Origin: an uncultured Lachnospiraceae bacterium
GTDB lineage: Bacteria; Bacillota; Clostridia; Lachnospirales; Lachnospiraceae
NCBI GenBank assembly: GCA_902778165.1
Contig: CACYWQ010000001.1
Span: 124,001 to 188,000, forward strand
Length of the DNA stretch: 64,000 nt
Reading direction: 5' to 3'
Below the pieces are notes generated by a model. The model was given only the letters and a program-made list of their open reading frames with translations, was not told where the DNA came from and searched no databases. How positions within the stretch are numbered: position 1 is the first letter of the stretch; each line of letters opens with the position of its first letter. Position numbers and translations under genes: made by a program. Shown here one piece after another: positions 46,396-56,254 of the stretch.

Positions 46396-47169
46396 ATGAC
46401 CATTCAGACACTTGTATCGGGAGTACAACTTAATACAGCAGAAGTCGCACAGAAGATGAATCTTCAGACCGATTCGATCATCATCAATCAGTGTGATGAG
46501 AATTCATATGCCGAATACAGTCATAACGGCCATAAGATTTGTTGTTATTCATTTGCAGAGCGAGGAGTGGGACTTAGTCGTAATAACGCGTTTATGAGAT
46601 CAAGCGCCGATATAATCTTATTCTCGGATGAGGATATCGTCTATGAAGACGGTTATGCGGATATGATACTTAGCGCATATGAAGCAAACTCTGACTGCGA
46701 CATGATCTTATTTAATATGGAGGTAAGTCCTGACAGGGCGACCTATCATATTGACAGACCCACAAGAGTTCACAGATATAACTGCGGAAGATATCCCACA
46801 TACAGTTTCTCTTGTAAGAGAGAGAGCATAATGAGGTCCAATATCAGTTTCAGTCTGCTATTCGGCGGCGGTGCTAAGTATTGTAACGGAGAAGATTCGC
46901 TGTTTATTGATGAAGCGATTAAGAAGGGACTTAAGGTATATGCACTTCCGATAACCATAGGACGGGAAGTTCCAAGACCAAGTACGTGGTTTGAGGGATA
47001 TAATGATAAGTTCTTCTATGACAGGGGTGTATTGTATAAGCATTTGTACGGATTGCTTGCACCTGTGATGGCAATAAGATTTGTATATAAGCACAGAGCG
47101 GTACTAGACGGAGATATGAACACTAATAAAGCGCTTAAGCTTATGAAGAAGGGAATAGGAGAGGCGTAG
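46396..47169 (+). CDS. GT2-like glycosyltransferase
   Basis: This 257-residue protein is a GT-A enzyme that begins directly in the fold (TIQTLVSGVQ). It shows ERGVGLSRNNAFMRS, the metal-site-like FSDEDIVYEDGY and NGEDSLFIDEA near the C-terminal part. It lacks the usual VDDGS motif, having IIINQCDENS there, so it is a divergent subgroup that is common next to EpsG-type polymerases. It sits 4 bases after the chain-length gene and 3 bases before the polymerase gene. Confidence 0.8.
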   Translation: MTIQTLVSGVQLNTAEVAQKMNLQTDSIIINQCDENSYAEYSHNGHKICCYSFAERGVGLSRNNAFMRSSADIILFSDEDIVYEDGYADMILSAYEANSDCDMILFNMEVSPDRATYHIDRPTRVHRYNCGRYPTYSFSCKRESIMRSNISFSLLFGGGAKYCNGEDSLFIDEAIKKGLKVYALPITIGREVPRPSTWFEGYNDKFFYDRGVLYKHLYGLLAPVMAIRFVYKHRAVLDGDMNTNKALKLMKKGIGEA

Positions 47170-47172
47170 GCT

Positions 47173-48321
47173 ATGCTGTTGTATTGTGCGGTAAGTGTGA
47201 TCACGATAGCGTTGGCTTATCTTGTTAAGGAGATACCCTGTACGGAGGCCGGCCTTCGCGATATATATTCTCTTAGGGTAGACAGACAGCGTGCGATCAA
47301 TGCGGTCGCAACAGCTGCCATATTTACGATACTCTTTATGCTGGCTGCCTTAAGGCTGGAAGTAGGCAATGATTACGGTACCTACGTGGTGACTTGTCAT
47401 GAGATATTCCAGAGAGGCTATGTAGTAACAGAGCCCGGATTTAATCTTGTAGTCAGAATCCTGTACACGTTATCGGGCAAAGAAGACTATCTTCTTATGT
47501 TTGCCGTATTCGGGGCATTAATAGCACTGGTATTTCTTAAAGTATTTAAAGATCAGAGTGACAGTTTCTTTCTAAGCTTCTATATGTTCATGACTATGGG
47601 CATATATTTCAGAACCTTTAATACGGTAAGGTATTATTTCGCTTTGGCGCTTGCAACATATGCATTAAGATATGTAGTTAACATAACAAAGACAAATCTT
47701 ATTAAGTTCTTCATAATCATCGCATTTGCCGCTACATTCCACAAAAGTGTTCTTGTGGTGATTCCTCTGTATCTGATAGCCAGATTACCCTGGAAGAGAT
47801 GGATGTATATCGCAGTAATTGTTTTCACAGTTACAATGCCTATGGCCAAGAATTACGTGATGAGTATAGCGCTTAAGCTCTATCCGTCATATAAGAATAC
47901 GGTATATGAGAGTATGCAGCATTCCGTCAGCGAGAATCTGTATGCTATAGCAGGATGCATAACGGTGATAGCTCTGTGTCTGTTCTTCTATAAACCTGCA
48001 ATACAGCATCGTGCAGATAATAAGATGTATTTCCACATGTGTATTATGGCAGTGGCTCTGTATGCAGGTTGCTATTATGTTCCGCTTATCACAAGATTCG
48101 GATATTACCTTATAACATCACAGATTCTTCTGGTTCCGGGGATTGTATCATCGCTTAAAGGCAATGAGAAGCGACGTGTGATGATTCTGGTATGTATGGT
48201 CTGTGCGCTGTATTTCATATTCTTCTTATATACAGCCGACAGAGTGGGAGTAAGGGTCTTACCGTATAAGAGCTTCTTATTCCATGACAGATATTGGCTT
48301 AACCAGACTGATACGTTCTGA
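47173..48321 (+). CDS. EpsG-like polysaccharide polymerase
   Basis: This 382-residue membrane protein has about ten helices. RLEVGNDYGTYVVTCHEIFQ and TEPGFNLVVRILY near residues 55-95 are typical of the EpsG/Wzy group, as is the later FFLSFYMFMTMGIYFRTFNTVRYYFALAL. The family joins repeat units into a long chain on the outer face of the membrane. The position directly after the chain-length protein and a glycosyltransferase supports this. No flippase gene accompanies it here. Confidence 0.85.
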   Translation: MLLYCAVSVITIALAYLVKEIPCTEAGLRDIYSLRVDRQRAINAVATAAIFTILFMLAALRLEVGNDYGTYVVTCHEIFQRGYVVTEPGFNLVVRILYTLSGKEDYLLMFAVFGALIALVFLKVFKDQSDSFFLSFYMFMTMGIYFRTFNTVRYYFALALATYALRYVVNITKTNLIKFFIIIAFAATFHKSVLVVIPLYLIARLPWKRWMYIAVIVFTVTMPMAKNYVMSIALKLYPSYKNTVYESMQHSVSENLYAIAGCITVIALCLFFYKPAIQHRADNKMYFHMCIMAVALYAGCYYVPLITRFGYYLITSQILLVPGIVSSLKGNEKRRVMILVCMVCALYFIFFLYTADRVGVRVLPYKSFLFHDRYWLNQTDTF

Positions 48322-48346
48322 TCTGTAAGAGGCAGAGGATGGGAAT

Positions 48347-49225
48347 ATGAAGATACATTTTCACATAATTACGGTCAGTTTCAATTCCGGTGACCGCATT
48401 AGACAGACCCTTGAGAGTATCTATAAGCAGGATTACTGGGATTATGATGTCATAATAGAGGACAGTGAATCGACCGACGGAAGCATAGATGCCCTTACAG
48501 ATATTGTAAGAGATAATACCCATATATTTGTTAAGAAAGATAAGGGTATATATGACGGGATGAATCTTGCGCTGTCACAAATTGAAGAGTTAAACGGTAA
48601 TACGGGCAAATTAGGGGCGACTGAGGATAAGGTAAGCGAAGATTATTATGAATATGTGCTGTTTCTTAACTGCGGGGATATATTGCATGATAAGCAGGTA
48701 CTTGGTTCAGTAGCGGATGCAATAGAAGCTGATATTACGAAGTCAGTGGGTGATGGTGACAGACCGCATATATATTATGGAGATCAGTATAATCTTAAGA
48801 CAGGTTCTAAGGTATCATCAGTAAGGAAGATCAATGAGTTTGCCCTGTATCGTAATGTTCCATGTCATCAGGTGTGTTTCTATGACAGGTCGCTATTTGC
48901 GGACAGAGCTTATAATACGGAATATAAGGTAAGAGCAGACTATGAGCATTTTCTGTATTGCATATATAAGAAGAATGCAACAACCGAATATATGGACGTT
49001 GTGATATCTGATTATGAAGGCGGTGGATATTCCGAGAATGGAGTAAATAAGAAGATATCCGCGGCAGAACATAAACAGATTACGGATATGTATATGGGAA
49101 GCAGGGCGCGCAAATATAAGTTGATCCTTACGCTGACAGGAGCAGGACTAAGGACTAAACTTGCAGAGAACCCCAAGTCTGCCGGAATCTATAATAAGAT
49201 TAAGACCATGATATACGGAAGATAG
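48347..49225 (+). CDS. GT2 family glycosyltransferase (WcaA/PGL-like)
   Basis: This 292-residue enzyme has ITVSFNSGDRIRQTLESIYK, VIIEDSESTDGSIDAL, DKGIYDGMNLAL (a feature of this subgroup) and FLNCGDIL at the metal site. It adds one sugar of the repeat unit on the cytosolic side. A purine-rich AGAGG-AGAGGATGGG precedes the ATG. An acidic insertion (about 83-100, NGNTGKLGATEDKVSED) lies before the metal site. Confidence 0.92.
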   Translation: MKIHFHIITVSFNSGDRIRQTLESIYKQDYWDYDVIIEDSESTDGSIDALTDIVRDNTHIFVKKDKGIYDGMNLALSQIEELNGNTGKLGATEDKVSEDYYEYVLFLNCGDILHDKQVLGSVADAIEADITKSVGDGDRPHIYYGDQYNLKTGSKVSSVRKINEFALYRNVPCHQVCFYDRSLFADRAYNTEYKVRADYEHFLYCIYKKNATTEYMDVVISDYEGGGYSENGVNKKISAAEHKQITDMYMGSRARKYKLILTLTGAGLRTKLAENPKSAGIYNKIKTMIYGR

Positions 49226-49245
49226 AACTTAGAAGGTAACACAGT

Positions 49246-50553
49246 ATGAAGGTGTTGTGGGTATGCAACTCTTTGCCAAGGACCGTTGCCATGGCAGCAG
49301 GCAGAAGTTACAGCAACAAGGAAGGCTGGCTTGACGGTGCGCTTGGTAAGTTAATACAGTCAAATATAACTGATAATGACAGGGATAGTATTATCCCTGC
49401 CTTGGCTGTACCCGTGCATGTGAAGAATAAGGAGATATCTGAGTACAGGCGCAGTGATATAGATATGGGAAGCGAATGCATAATCTCTTTGTATGAATAC
49501 AGGGAAGATGTTGATCATCCAGAGAATTATAATTCGAATCTTGAGCAGGTATTCGGTAAGATAATAAATGATTGTAAGCCCGACATTGTACATGTATTTG
49601 GAACGGAATTTCCGCATACTCTGGCTGTCTCAAGAGTTGAATATAAGCTTAACGGAAGCGGAGAGAATATACGACTTCTTATAGGTCTACAGGGGATCAT
49701 ATCAGAGTGTGCACTTAAATATACCGACGGATTGCCAAGATCTGTTATATACGGCAAGACATTCAGAGACAGGGTAAGAAAGGATAATGTTGCCGCACAA
49801 CAGATGAAATTTATTAAGCGCGGCGAATATGAGACCGAAGCTATCACATACGCAACGGACATAACAGGCAGAACCGAATTTGACAGAAGTTGGGCATCTT
49901 CTCATAATCCCAAGGCAACATATCATCATATGAATGAGACTATGAGACAGGAATTCTATGAAGGAACCTGGGATGTTACGGAATGTGACAGACACGTCAT
50001 ATTTATGAGTCAGGGAGATTACTCTCTTAAAGGACTCCATAAAGTCTTATCCGTTATGCCGAAGATTATAAGTAAATATCCCGATGCGCGATTAAGAGTC
50101 GCAGGCATAGATATAATCAATAAAGACCCCATAAGGATAACTTATTACGGTAAGTACTTAAGTCAGCTAATCAAGGACAATTCCCTTACAGATCATGTGA
50201 CGATGATTGGTCCGTTATCTGCTGAACAGATGAAGAGAGAGTATCTGAATTGCAATACATTCTTAATTGCAAGTTCTGTCGAGAATTCCCCTAATTCAAT
50301 GGGAGAAGCAATGTTACTTGGGGTGCCGGTCGTAGCTGCAAGAGTAGGCGGAATACCTTCCATGGCAGATGATAATACTGAAGTTAAGATGTATTCTGAT
50401 ATTGATGAACTGCCTGATATACTTGATAAGCTATGGTCCGATGACGGAGAAGCAACGGAACTTGGTGCAGCAGCTATGCTTAAGGCTGGTATAACGCATA
50501 ATGCGGAGAATAATTTAAACAGGTTGTTGGAGATATATGAAGAAATCTGTTAG
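49246..50553 (+). CDS. GT4 family glycosyltransferase
   Basis: This 435-residue GT-B enzyme starts with MKVLWVCNSLPRTVAMAAG. DIVHVFGTEFPHTLAV marks the acceptor-side domain. The donor domain contains MSQGDYSLKGLHKVLSVMPK and the EX7E-type site SSVENSPNSMGEAMLLGVPV. It overlaps the next glycosyltransferase by 17 bases, so the two are translated together. The sugar is not identifiable. Confidence 0.9.
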   Translation: MKVLWVCNSLPRTVAMAAGRSYSNKEGWLDGALGKLIQSNITDNDRDSIIPALAVPVHVKNKEISEYRRSDIDMGSECIISLYEYREDVDHPENYNSNLEQVFGKIINDCKPDIVHVFGTEFPHTLAVSRVEYKLNGSGENIRLLIGLQGIISECALKYTDGLPRSVIYGKTFRDRVRKDNVAAQQMKFIKRGEYETEAITYATDITGRTEFDRSWASSHNPKATYHHMNETMRQEFYEGTWDVTECDRHVIFMSQGDYSLKGLHKVLSVMPKIISKYPDARLRVAGIDIINKDPIRITYYGKYLSQLIKDNSLTDHVTMIGPLSAEQMKREYLNCNTFLIASSVENSPNSMGEAMLLGVPVVAARVGGIPSMADDNTEVKMYSDIDELPDILDKLWSDDGEATELGAAAMLKAGITHNAENNLNRLLEIYEEIC

Positions 50554-51805
50554 GATCACGATGGTATCCAATTACATAAATCATCATCAGATGCCGTTCT
50601 GCGAGGTGTTGCATGAACTGCCCGAATGCGAATTCACATTCGTTCAGACCATGCAGATGGAGCAGAAGCGTATTGATATGGGATGGTATATTAACCCTGC
50701 GTCTGTTCCGTATGTTGTCGAGAGTTATATTGATGCGGATAAGGCCGAAGATAAGATCATGTCAGCGGATATACTCTTAATCGGATGGCTTGAAGATGAG
50801 AACATAGTTCAGGATGCACTGCGCGAATGCAGAAAGAATCATAACAGGTTAATTATTCGTATAAGTGAAAGATTATACAGAGAAGGTCAATGGAAGATGA
50901 TATCTCCCAAGGGACTTATACGTAAGTATAAAGACCATATCAGATATCGCAAGGCGCCCGTATATCTACTGTGTAACGGAGCTTATGTGGCATCCGACTA
51001 TAATCTTATAGGTGCATACAAGGGCAAAATGTATCGTTTCGGATATTTCCCGAGAACCAGATATTATTATAACGAGGCCGACCTGTGGAATAATAAAGCC
51101 AAGCTTGAGCGGGTACATATTAATCACAGAGAGGAATTGCCGGGTACTGTTCCGACAATTACAAGTGAAGAGATTAAGATTGTATGGGCAGGAAGATTTC
51201 TGCCTCTTAAACATCCGGAATATATGATTAGGCTTGCAACGGATCTTGTTAAGGCAGGATATAGATTCCATATAGATATGATAGGCTCTGGCCCCATGGC
51301 AGATGAACTTAAGGCCGAGGCTGTCAATAATATGATAGAAGACTATATTACATTCAGAGGATTCTTACCTCCCGATAAGGTCAGATTTATCATGGAGAGA
51401 AGTCATATACATATATTCACCAGCAATCATTTAGAGGGCTGGGGAGCAGTAATTAACGAGGCCATGAACGGCGGATGCGCCGAAGTGGTAAGCGCAGAAG
51501 CAGGAGCAAGTTTATTCCTAATAGATCATGAGCGTAATGGACTCATATATGAAGATGACAGTTATGATAAGATGTTTACCCAGGTTAAGAGATTATTTGA
51601 GACACCTGAATTAATTACAGAGTTTGGTAAGAGAGCATATCAGAGTGTGGCGAATCTGTGGAATGCAGAGGTTGCCGCATCAAGATTAATGGAGTTTTAT
51701 AGGGGATACAAATCGGGCAATATCATACCGCCTGAGGATGGACCGTTCTCTGTAGCACCTGTGATCAACCCCGGATTCTTTAAATCCGGCAAACTCGGAG
51801 AATAG
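50537..51805 (+). CDS. GT4 family glycosyltransferase
   Basis: This 422-residue GT-B enzyme begins with ITMVSNYINHHQMPFCEVLH. The donor domain shows VWAGRFLPLKHPEYMIRLA, DMIGSGPMADELK and the conserved TSNHLEGWGAVINEAMNGGC. GGAGAT precedes ATG 50537, inside the end of the preceding gene. The sequence is typical of the second of two consecutive GT4 enzymes in exopolysaccharide loci. Confidence 0.9.
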   Translation: MKKSVRITMVSNYINHHQMPFCEVLHELPECEFTFVQTMQMEQKRIDMGWYINPASVPYVVESYIDADKAEDKIMSADILLIGWLEDENIVQDALRECRKNHNRLIIRISERLYREGQWKMISPKGLIRKYKDHIRYRKAPVYLLCNGAYVASDYNLIGAYKGKMYRFGYFPRTRYYYNEADLWNNKAKLERVHINHREELPGTVPTITSEEIKIVWAGRFLPLKHPEYMIRLATDLVKAGYRFHIDMIGSGPMADELKAEAVNNMIEDYITFRGFLPPDKVRFIMERSHIHIFTSNHLEGWGAVINEAMNGGCAEVVSAEAGASLFLIDHERNGLIYEDDSYDKMFTQVKRLFETPELITEFGKRAYQSVANLWNAEVAASRLMEFYRGYKSGNIIPPEDGPFSVAPVINPGFFKSGKLGE

Positions 51806-51807
51806 AT

Positions 51808-52839
51808 ATGAAGAGTGAACTTGTAAGTGATATAACGGTATCAATCATAATACCTGTATATAATATCGACGAGAATTTACTTAAGCGATGTGTGATTTCA
51901 GTGATCAATCAGACGTATTCTAATCTGGAGATTATTATTGTTGATGACGGTTCTACGGATAATAGCGGTGAGGTAGCAGATAAGCTGGCAGCAGCAAATA
52001 ACGGAGTATTGCCGGATGGAAGAATAAGAAGTATAAGTGTAATTCATAAGTCAAACGGCGGATCATCGAGTGCGAGGAATGCAGGACTTAGACAGGCAAC
52101 GGGGCACTATATAGGCTTTGTTGACAGTGATGATTATGTGGATGAAGATTATGTGTCATTAATGATGGATGCCATAGACAGATATGGTATTAAGATGGCA
52201 CAGATATCAAGAGATGAGATAGCAGAGGATGGAAGTAAGCTTCCGGATGTATGTATTCCGCCTACGTCAGAGCGGGTGATTACAGGGCAAGAGCAATTAA
52301 GGGAATTGTTATTGCATACAGGTGACTGCAGCTTCTGTACAAGATTAACGAACAGAGAGTTGTTTGAAGGAAGAGAATTTCCGGAAGGTAAGCTTAACGA
52401 AGATTTCTATCTTCTTATCAGTATGTTACCTGACATAGATAAATATGTGATACTGCCTAAGCAGGCGTATCATGTATATTATAGGCTTGGAAGTAATTCA
52501 AGAAGTGAAGATAAGAACATATTCAGACCGGTATTTAAGGATATAGTGGATAATGCGGATTATGTCGAGAAGTTGATTAAAGATAAGTATCCGGGACTTA
52601 AAAATGAAGCCAAGAGATTTGCACTATTCCAGAGGCTTGACTATCTTCTTCATGTTCCTGTATCAATGATGAATAAGGATAATGACTTCTATGTAAGTGT
52701 CATTAAGTATTTAAGAAGCAATATCGGACATACAATAAGCAATAAATATCTTACCGCCAAGAATAAGATATATCTTATTGCGCTTACAGCAGCTCCGGCA
52801 TTGGTTCGTAAGATTCATAAGAGAATAAGATTGGGATGA
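51808..52839 (+). CDS. GT2 family glycosyltransferase
   Basis: This 343-residue enzyme contains SIIIPVYNIDENLLKRCVIS, IIVDDGSTDNSGEVAD, NGGSSSARNAGLRQATG and the metal site FVDSDDYVDEDY. The C-terminal third (after about residue 220) is helical, as in EpsJ/CpsI-type enzymes. It follows the preceding gene after 2 bases. The donor sugar is unknown. Confidence 0.93.
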   Translation: MKSELVSDITVSIIIPVYNIDENLLKRCVISVINQTYSNLEIIIVDDGSTDNSGEVADKLAAANNGVLPDGRIRSISVIHKSNGGSSSARNAGLRQATGHYIGFVDSDDYVDEDYVSLMMDAIDRYGIKMAQISRDEIAEDGSKLPDVCIPPTSERVITGQEQLRELLLHTGDCSFCTRLTNRELFEGREFPEGKLNEDFYLLISMLPDIDKYVILPKQAYHVYYRLGSNSRSEDKNIFRPVFKDIVDNADYVEKLIKDKYPGLKNEAKRFALFQRLDYLLHVPVSMMNKDNDFYVSVIKYLRSNIGHTISNKYLTAKNKIYLIALTAAPALVRKIHKRIRLG

Positions 52840-52848
52840 CGGATACAG

Positions 52849-53592
52849 ATGGATTCACTATTTATAATTATTCCCGCATATAATGAAGCAGACAATATAG
52901 AATCGGTTATTAATGAATGGTACCCGGTTATTAAACGCCATAACGGCGGTGGCAAGTCAAGACTTGTGATCTTGGATGACGGAAGTAAGGATAATACTCT
53001 GGAACTTGTTAAGATACAGGTAGCAGCCAAGGAATATCTTGAAGTAATAACAAGAGAGAATTCAGGACATGGTGCGACCATATACTTCGGTTATCAGTAT
53101 GCCATAGAGAGTGGAATTGATTTCATATTTCAGACAGATTCCGACGGCCAGACTATGGCGAGCGAATTTGAGAACTTCTGGAATCACAGATATGACAGTG
53201 ATGTCATAATAGGAGACAGACATAACAGACAGGACGGAATGTCACGGAAGCTGGTGTCAAAGTGCTTAAGATGTATAGTCGGCATGATATTTAAGGTTAA
53301 GCCTGAGGATGTCAATACACCGTACAGGCTTATGAACAGACAGGCACTTGAGTCCGCAATTAAGTATCTGCCGTCAGAATACAATCTTACGAATGTTGCA
53401 CTAACTGCGGTATTTGCATCCATGGCCGTGGGTCGTCCTTCGGAAGAATACAGGATTAAGCTTATGTTTATTCCTATTACATTTAATAGCAGACGGGCGG
53501 GAACCAATTCGATCAACATAGTTAAGATATTTAAGATCGGAATAAGGGCTGTTGCGGATCTTAAGGGTATATCAGATAAATTAAGAGCATGA
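52849..53592 (+). CDS. GT2 glycosyltransferase, polyprenol-phosphate sugar synthase-like
   Basis: This 247-residue enzyme resembles the DPM1 type without membrane helices: FIIIPAYNEADNIESVINEW, VILDDGSKDNT, SGHGATIYFGYQYAIESG and the DXD-like QTDSDGQT. It probably makes an undecaprenyl-phosphate sugar for a membrane transferase. The next gene, a giant YfhO-type GT-C-like protein, starts in an ATGA overlap, so it is the likely consumer. Confidence 0.9.
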   Translation: MDSLFIIIPAYNEADNIESVINEWYPVIKRHNGGGKSRLVILDDGSKDNTLELVKIQVAAKEYLEVITRENSGHGATIYFGYQYAIESGIDFIFQTDSDGQTMASEFENFWNHRYDSDVIIGDRHNRQDGMSRKLVSKCLRCIVGMIFKVKPEDVNTPYRLMNRQALESAIKYLPSEYNLTNVALTAVFASMAVGRPSEEYRIKLMFIPITFNSRRAGTNSINIVKIFKIGIRAVADLKGISDKLRA

Positions 53593-56225
53593 ATAATGAT
53601 AATAAGAGTATTCAATTTAATATATCTCATGCCATAGTATCGTTTGTCATTACAGCGGTGTTATATACGATATTGCTTGCAGTATGCGGTATTGTTCCCT
53701 TTGGCGACAATACCTGGATATCGTTTGACATGAAGCGCCAATATGTGGATTTCTACGCATATTATAAGAGTATATTATTTGGTGATTCCAATATATTCTA
53801 TTCATTTGACACAGCACTCGGTTCGGGACTTATAGGACTTTGCGTATATTATCTTACAAGTCCGTTTTTGCTATTGATTGCTTTATTCCCGATAGATAAG
53901 CTTCCGCTTGCAATATCTCTTGTAATCGGACTTAAGCTTGCTCTTTCATCATTTACATTTGATTTATTCTTACAGAAGATGTGTGATAAGGGAGCTTATA
54001 TATGCTCTGTATCTTTTGCTTTGTGTGCATATATGATGTCCAATGCCACCAATATAATGTGGCTTGACGTATTCATTATGCTTCCGATAGTTATAATCAT
54101 GACAGAGAAGTTGTTATTTGAAGGTAAGCTGTTGGGTTATACATTATCTGTCGCAATAATCCTGTATCTGAACTACTACATCTCTTATATAATACTTGTT
54201 TTTGTTCTTATGTGGTCTGTCGTAAGACTCTGTGCGCTTAAGGAGAAGAATCCTCAGGAAGCGATATTAAGGCTTGGAATTGCTACGGGTGCGGGTATAG
54301 GGATCGATGCGACTATCCTGCTTCCTACATTTATTGAACTTCGTAACAGCCCCAAGGATATACTGCTGTACGGTCTTCAGACTAAGGGACGTAACTTATA
54401 TCCCAAGGAGATACTTACCAAGTTATTCTCTCTTAGCTATGATTCACTTGAAGTCTATTGGGGATATCCTCTTATATTCTGCGGTGTGATCATATTACTT
54501 CTAGCAATCATGTATTTCTTTAATAAGAAGATCGGGATAAGAGAGAGGATATCAATTGCGGTATTATATATTATCCTGACTGTGTCATTTATTTATGATG
54601 ATATTAATCTGTTATGGCATGCGGGGATGGAGCCTTCAGGTTATCCATACAGAGAAGCCATATTATTTGTATTCTTAATGTTACTCTGTGCATGCAGGTC
54701 ATTGCAGGAATACAGGGAAGGCTTAAGTATCTTACGTATTATCATAGCCGGTGCGTTGGTTCTTCTGATTGCATGGTATGTATTTAAGTATCCCATAAGA
54801 TTATTGGAGCCATGGAAGATATGGACTAATCAAGGTCTTATCGCAGTTGCAATTCTGTTATTGCTCCTTCTGTATAGGGTACGACGTAAGATAGTTATTG
54901 TGTCTGTGATGATGATGTTAATGCTGTTGCAGGCAGCCGATCTGGGCCTTAACGGTGTATATATATACAATATGGAATCCATGATGGGTGAGACAGCATC
55001 GGAATTTGCAGATAAGGTCAATACAACAGCACAGACGGTTAATTATGTTAAGAGTATTGATGAGTCTTTCTACAGAATGGAATCCTGGACTCCGAGGCAG
55101 CAGAACGATGCGATGATGTATGATTATAAGGGAATAACTCATTACAGTTCTGCAGGACTAACATATGTCAGATATTTCCTTCAAAAGCTAGGATATAATG
55201 ATGACGGTCTGTATACCGATTACGGTCATGATAATACACAGACTGCAGATTCGATTCTCGGAGTCAAGTATCTGATGACGGACAGAGCGCACGGATATCG
55301 GATGCATAAAGAATATGAGTTGGTTAAAGACGGCGACATTCAGGTATATAAGAATCCTTATGCTCTGCCGGCAGCCTTAGGTGTATACAGAGAGATGAGC
55401 GGTGAGAGCTCCAATCCTTTCCAGTTACAGGAAGAGATATACGGACGATTATCGGGAGAGCCTGTAGATATATTTACCCCTGCCAATGTAGAATACGGTG
55501 GTGATGAGAACGGAGGACCCTTAAGAGAATACAGAGTAATAGCAGAGGCCGATGGAGAGATGTATTTCTATATGTCGGACCTTGTAGGAACATACAGTAA
55601 TCTGGAAGTTTACTACAATAATGAGTTCCTTACATACTACGGTAATGATTCATGTCTTAAGGTGCTTAACTTGGGTTATTATGAGAAAGGCGACTATTTC
55701 ATAGTACATATCAAGGCTGATGATTCGGGTGATTTCGGAGAAGCGTTATTTGTCACGGAAGATACGGATGCTCTTAAGCAGGCATATGACAAGACCGTGA
55801 GCAGACATGCGGATATTACATCGATCTCGGCATCAAGACTTGCAATGACCCTTGACAGTGAATATACTGTAGGAGACGACATCAGCGGAGAAGTCGGAGT
55901 ATTTACCACCATTCCTTATCAGAAGGGATGGAAGGTTAAGGTAAGCGGCGTCAGGGTGGAACCTGTGGAAGTATATGATTCACTTATGTACATTCCTCTT
56001 ACCGATGCGCTTCAGCAGGCGGAATTAGGGCCGAATGAGAATATCAGAATAGAATTATACTTTATCCCGGAGGGCTTCTATATAGGGGCTGCAGTAAGTA
56101 TATTGGCAATTGGTGTCATTGCACTTATGGGTTCTATCAGAAGAGGGGAAGCAGACTTTTTTGACGAAATTGAAGAGGATGCCGAAGAATCCGATGGACC
56201 GATATTCCCTTCAGAAGCTCAATAG
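53589..56225 (+). CDS. YfhO family membrane protein (copy 1)
   Basis: This 878-residue protein has about thirteen membrane helices and a large extracellular segment before the last helix (about 835-855). The N-terminal loop PFGDNTWISFDMKRQYVDFY and the later HAGMEPSGYPYREAILFVFL are YfhO hallmarks. The extracellular part holds FYRMESWTPRQQNDAMMYDY and YTDYGHDNTQTADSILGVKY. YfhO proteins glycosylate lipoteichoic acid or other wall polymers from a lipid-linked sugar. A close paralog lies at 58270. It is translationally coupled to the GT2 gene upstream. Confidence 0.93.
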   Translation: MNNDNKSIQFNISHAIVSFVITAVLYTILLAVCGIVPFGDNTWISFDMKRQYVDFYAYYKSILFGDSNIFYSFDTALGSGLIGLCVYYLTSPFLLLIALFPIDKLPLAISLVIGLKLALSSFTFDLFLQKMCDKGAYICSVSFALCAYMMSNATNIMWLDVFIMLPIVIIMTEKLLFEGKLLGYTLSVAIILYLNYYISYIILVFVLMWSVVRLCALKEKNPQEAILRLGIATGAGIGIDATILLPTFIELRNSPKDILLYGLQTKGRNLYPKEILTKLFSLSYDSLEVYWGYPLIFCGVIILLLAIMYFFNKKIGIRERISIAVLYIILTVSFIYDDINLLWHAGMEPSGYPYREAILFVFLMLLCACRSLQEYREGLSILRIIIAGALVLLIAWYVFKYPIRLLEPWKIWTNQGLIAVAILLLLLLYRVRRKIVIVSVMMMLMLLQAADLGLNGVYIYNMESMMGETASEFADKVNTTAQTVNYVKSIDESFYRMESWTPRQQNDAMMYDYKGITHYSSAGLTYVRYFLQKLGYNDDGLYTDYGHDNTQTADSILGVKYLMTDRAHGYRMHKEYELVKDGDIQVYKNPYALPAALGVYREMSGESSNPFQLQEEIYGRLSGEPVDIFTPANVEYGGDENGGPLREYRVIAEADGEMYFYMSDLVGTYSNLEVYYNNEFLTYYGNDSCLKVLNLGYYEKGDYFIVHIKADDSGDFGEALFVTEDTDALKQAYDKTVSRHADITSISASRLAMTLDSEYTVGDDISGEVGVFTTIPYQKGWKVKVSGVRVEPVEVYDSLMYIPLTDALQQAELGPNENIRIELYFIPEGFYIGAAVSILAIGVIALMGSIRRGEADFFDEIEEDAEESDGPIFPSEAQ

Positions 56226-56254
56226 ACCACATCCGTTACACAGAAAGGTAACAA

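Noticed and set aside
56226-56254. Precursor peptide gene for the radical SAM enzyme
   Set aside because: The gap is only 29 bases, and the gap after the enzyme is only 15 bases.
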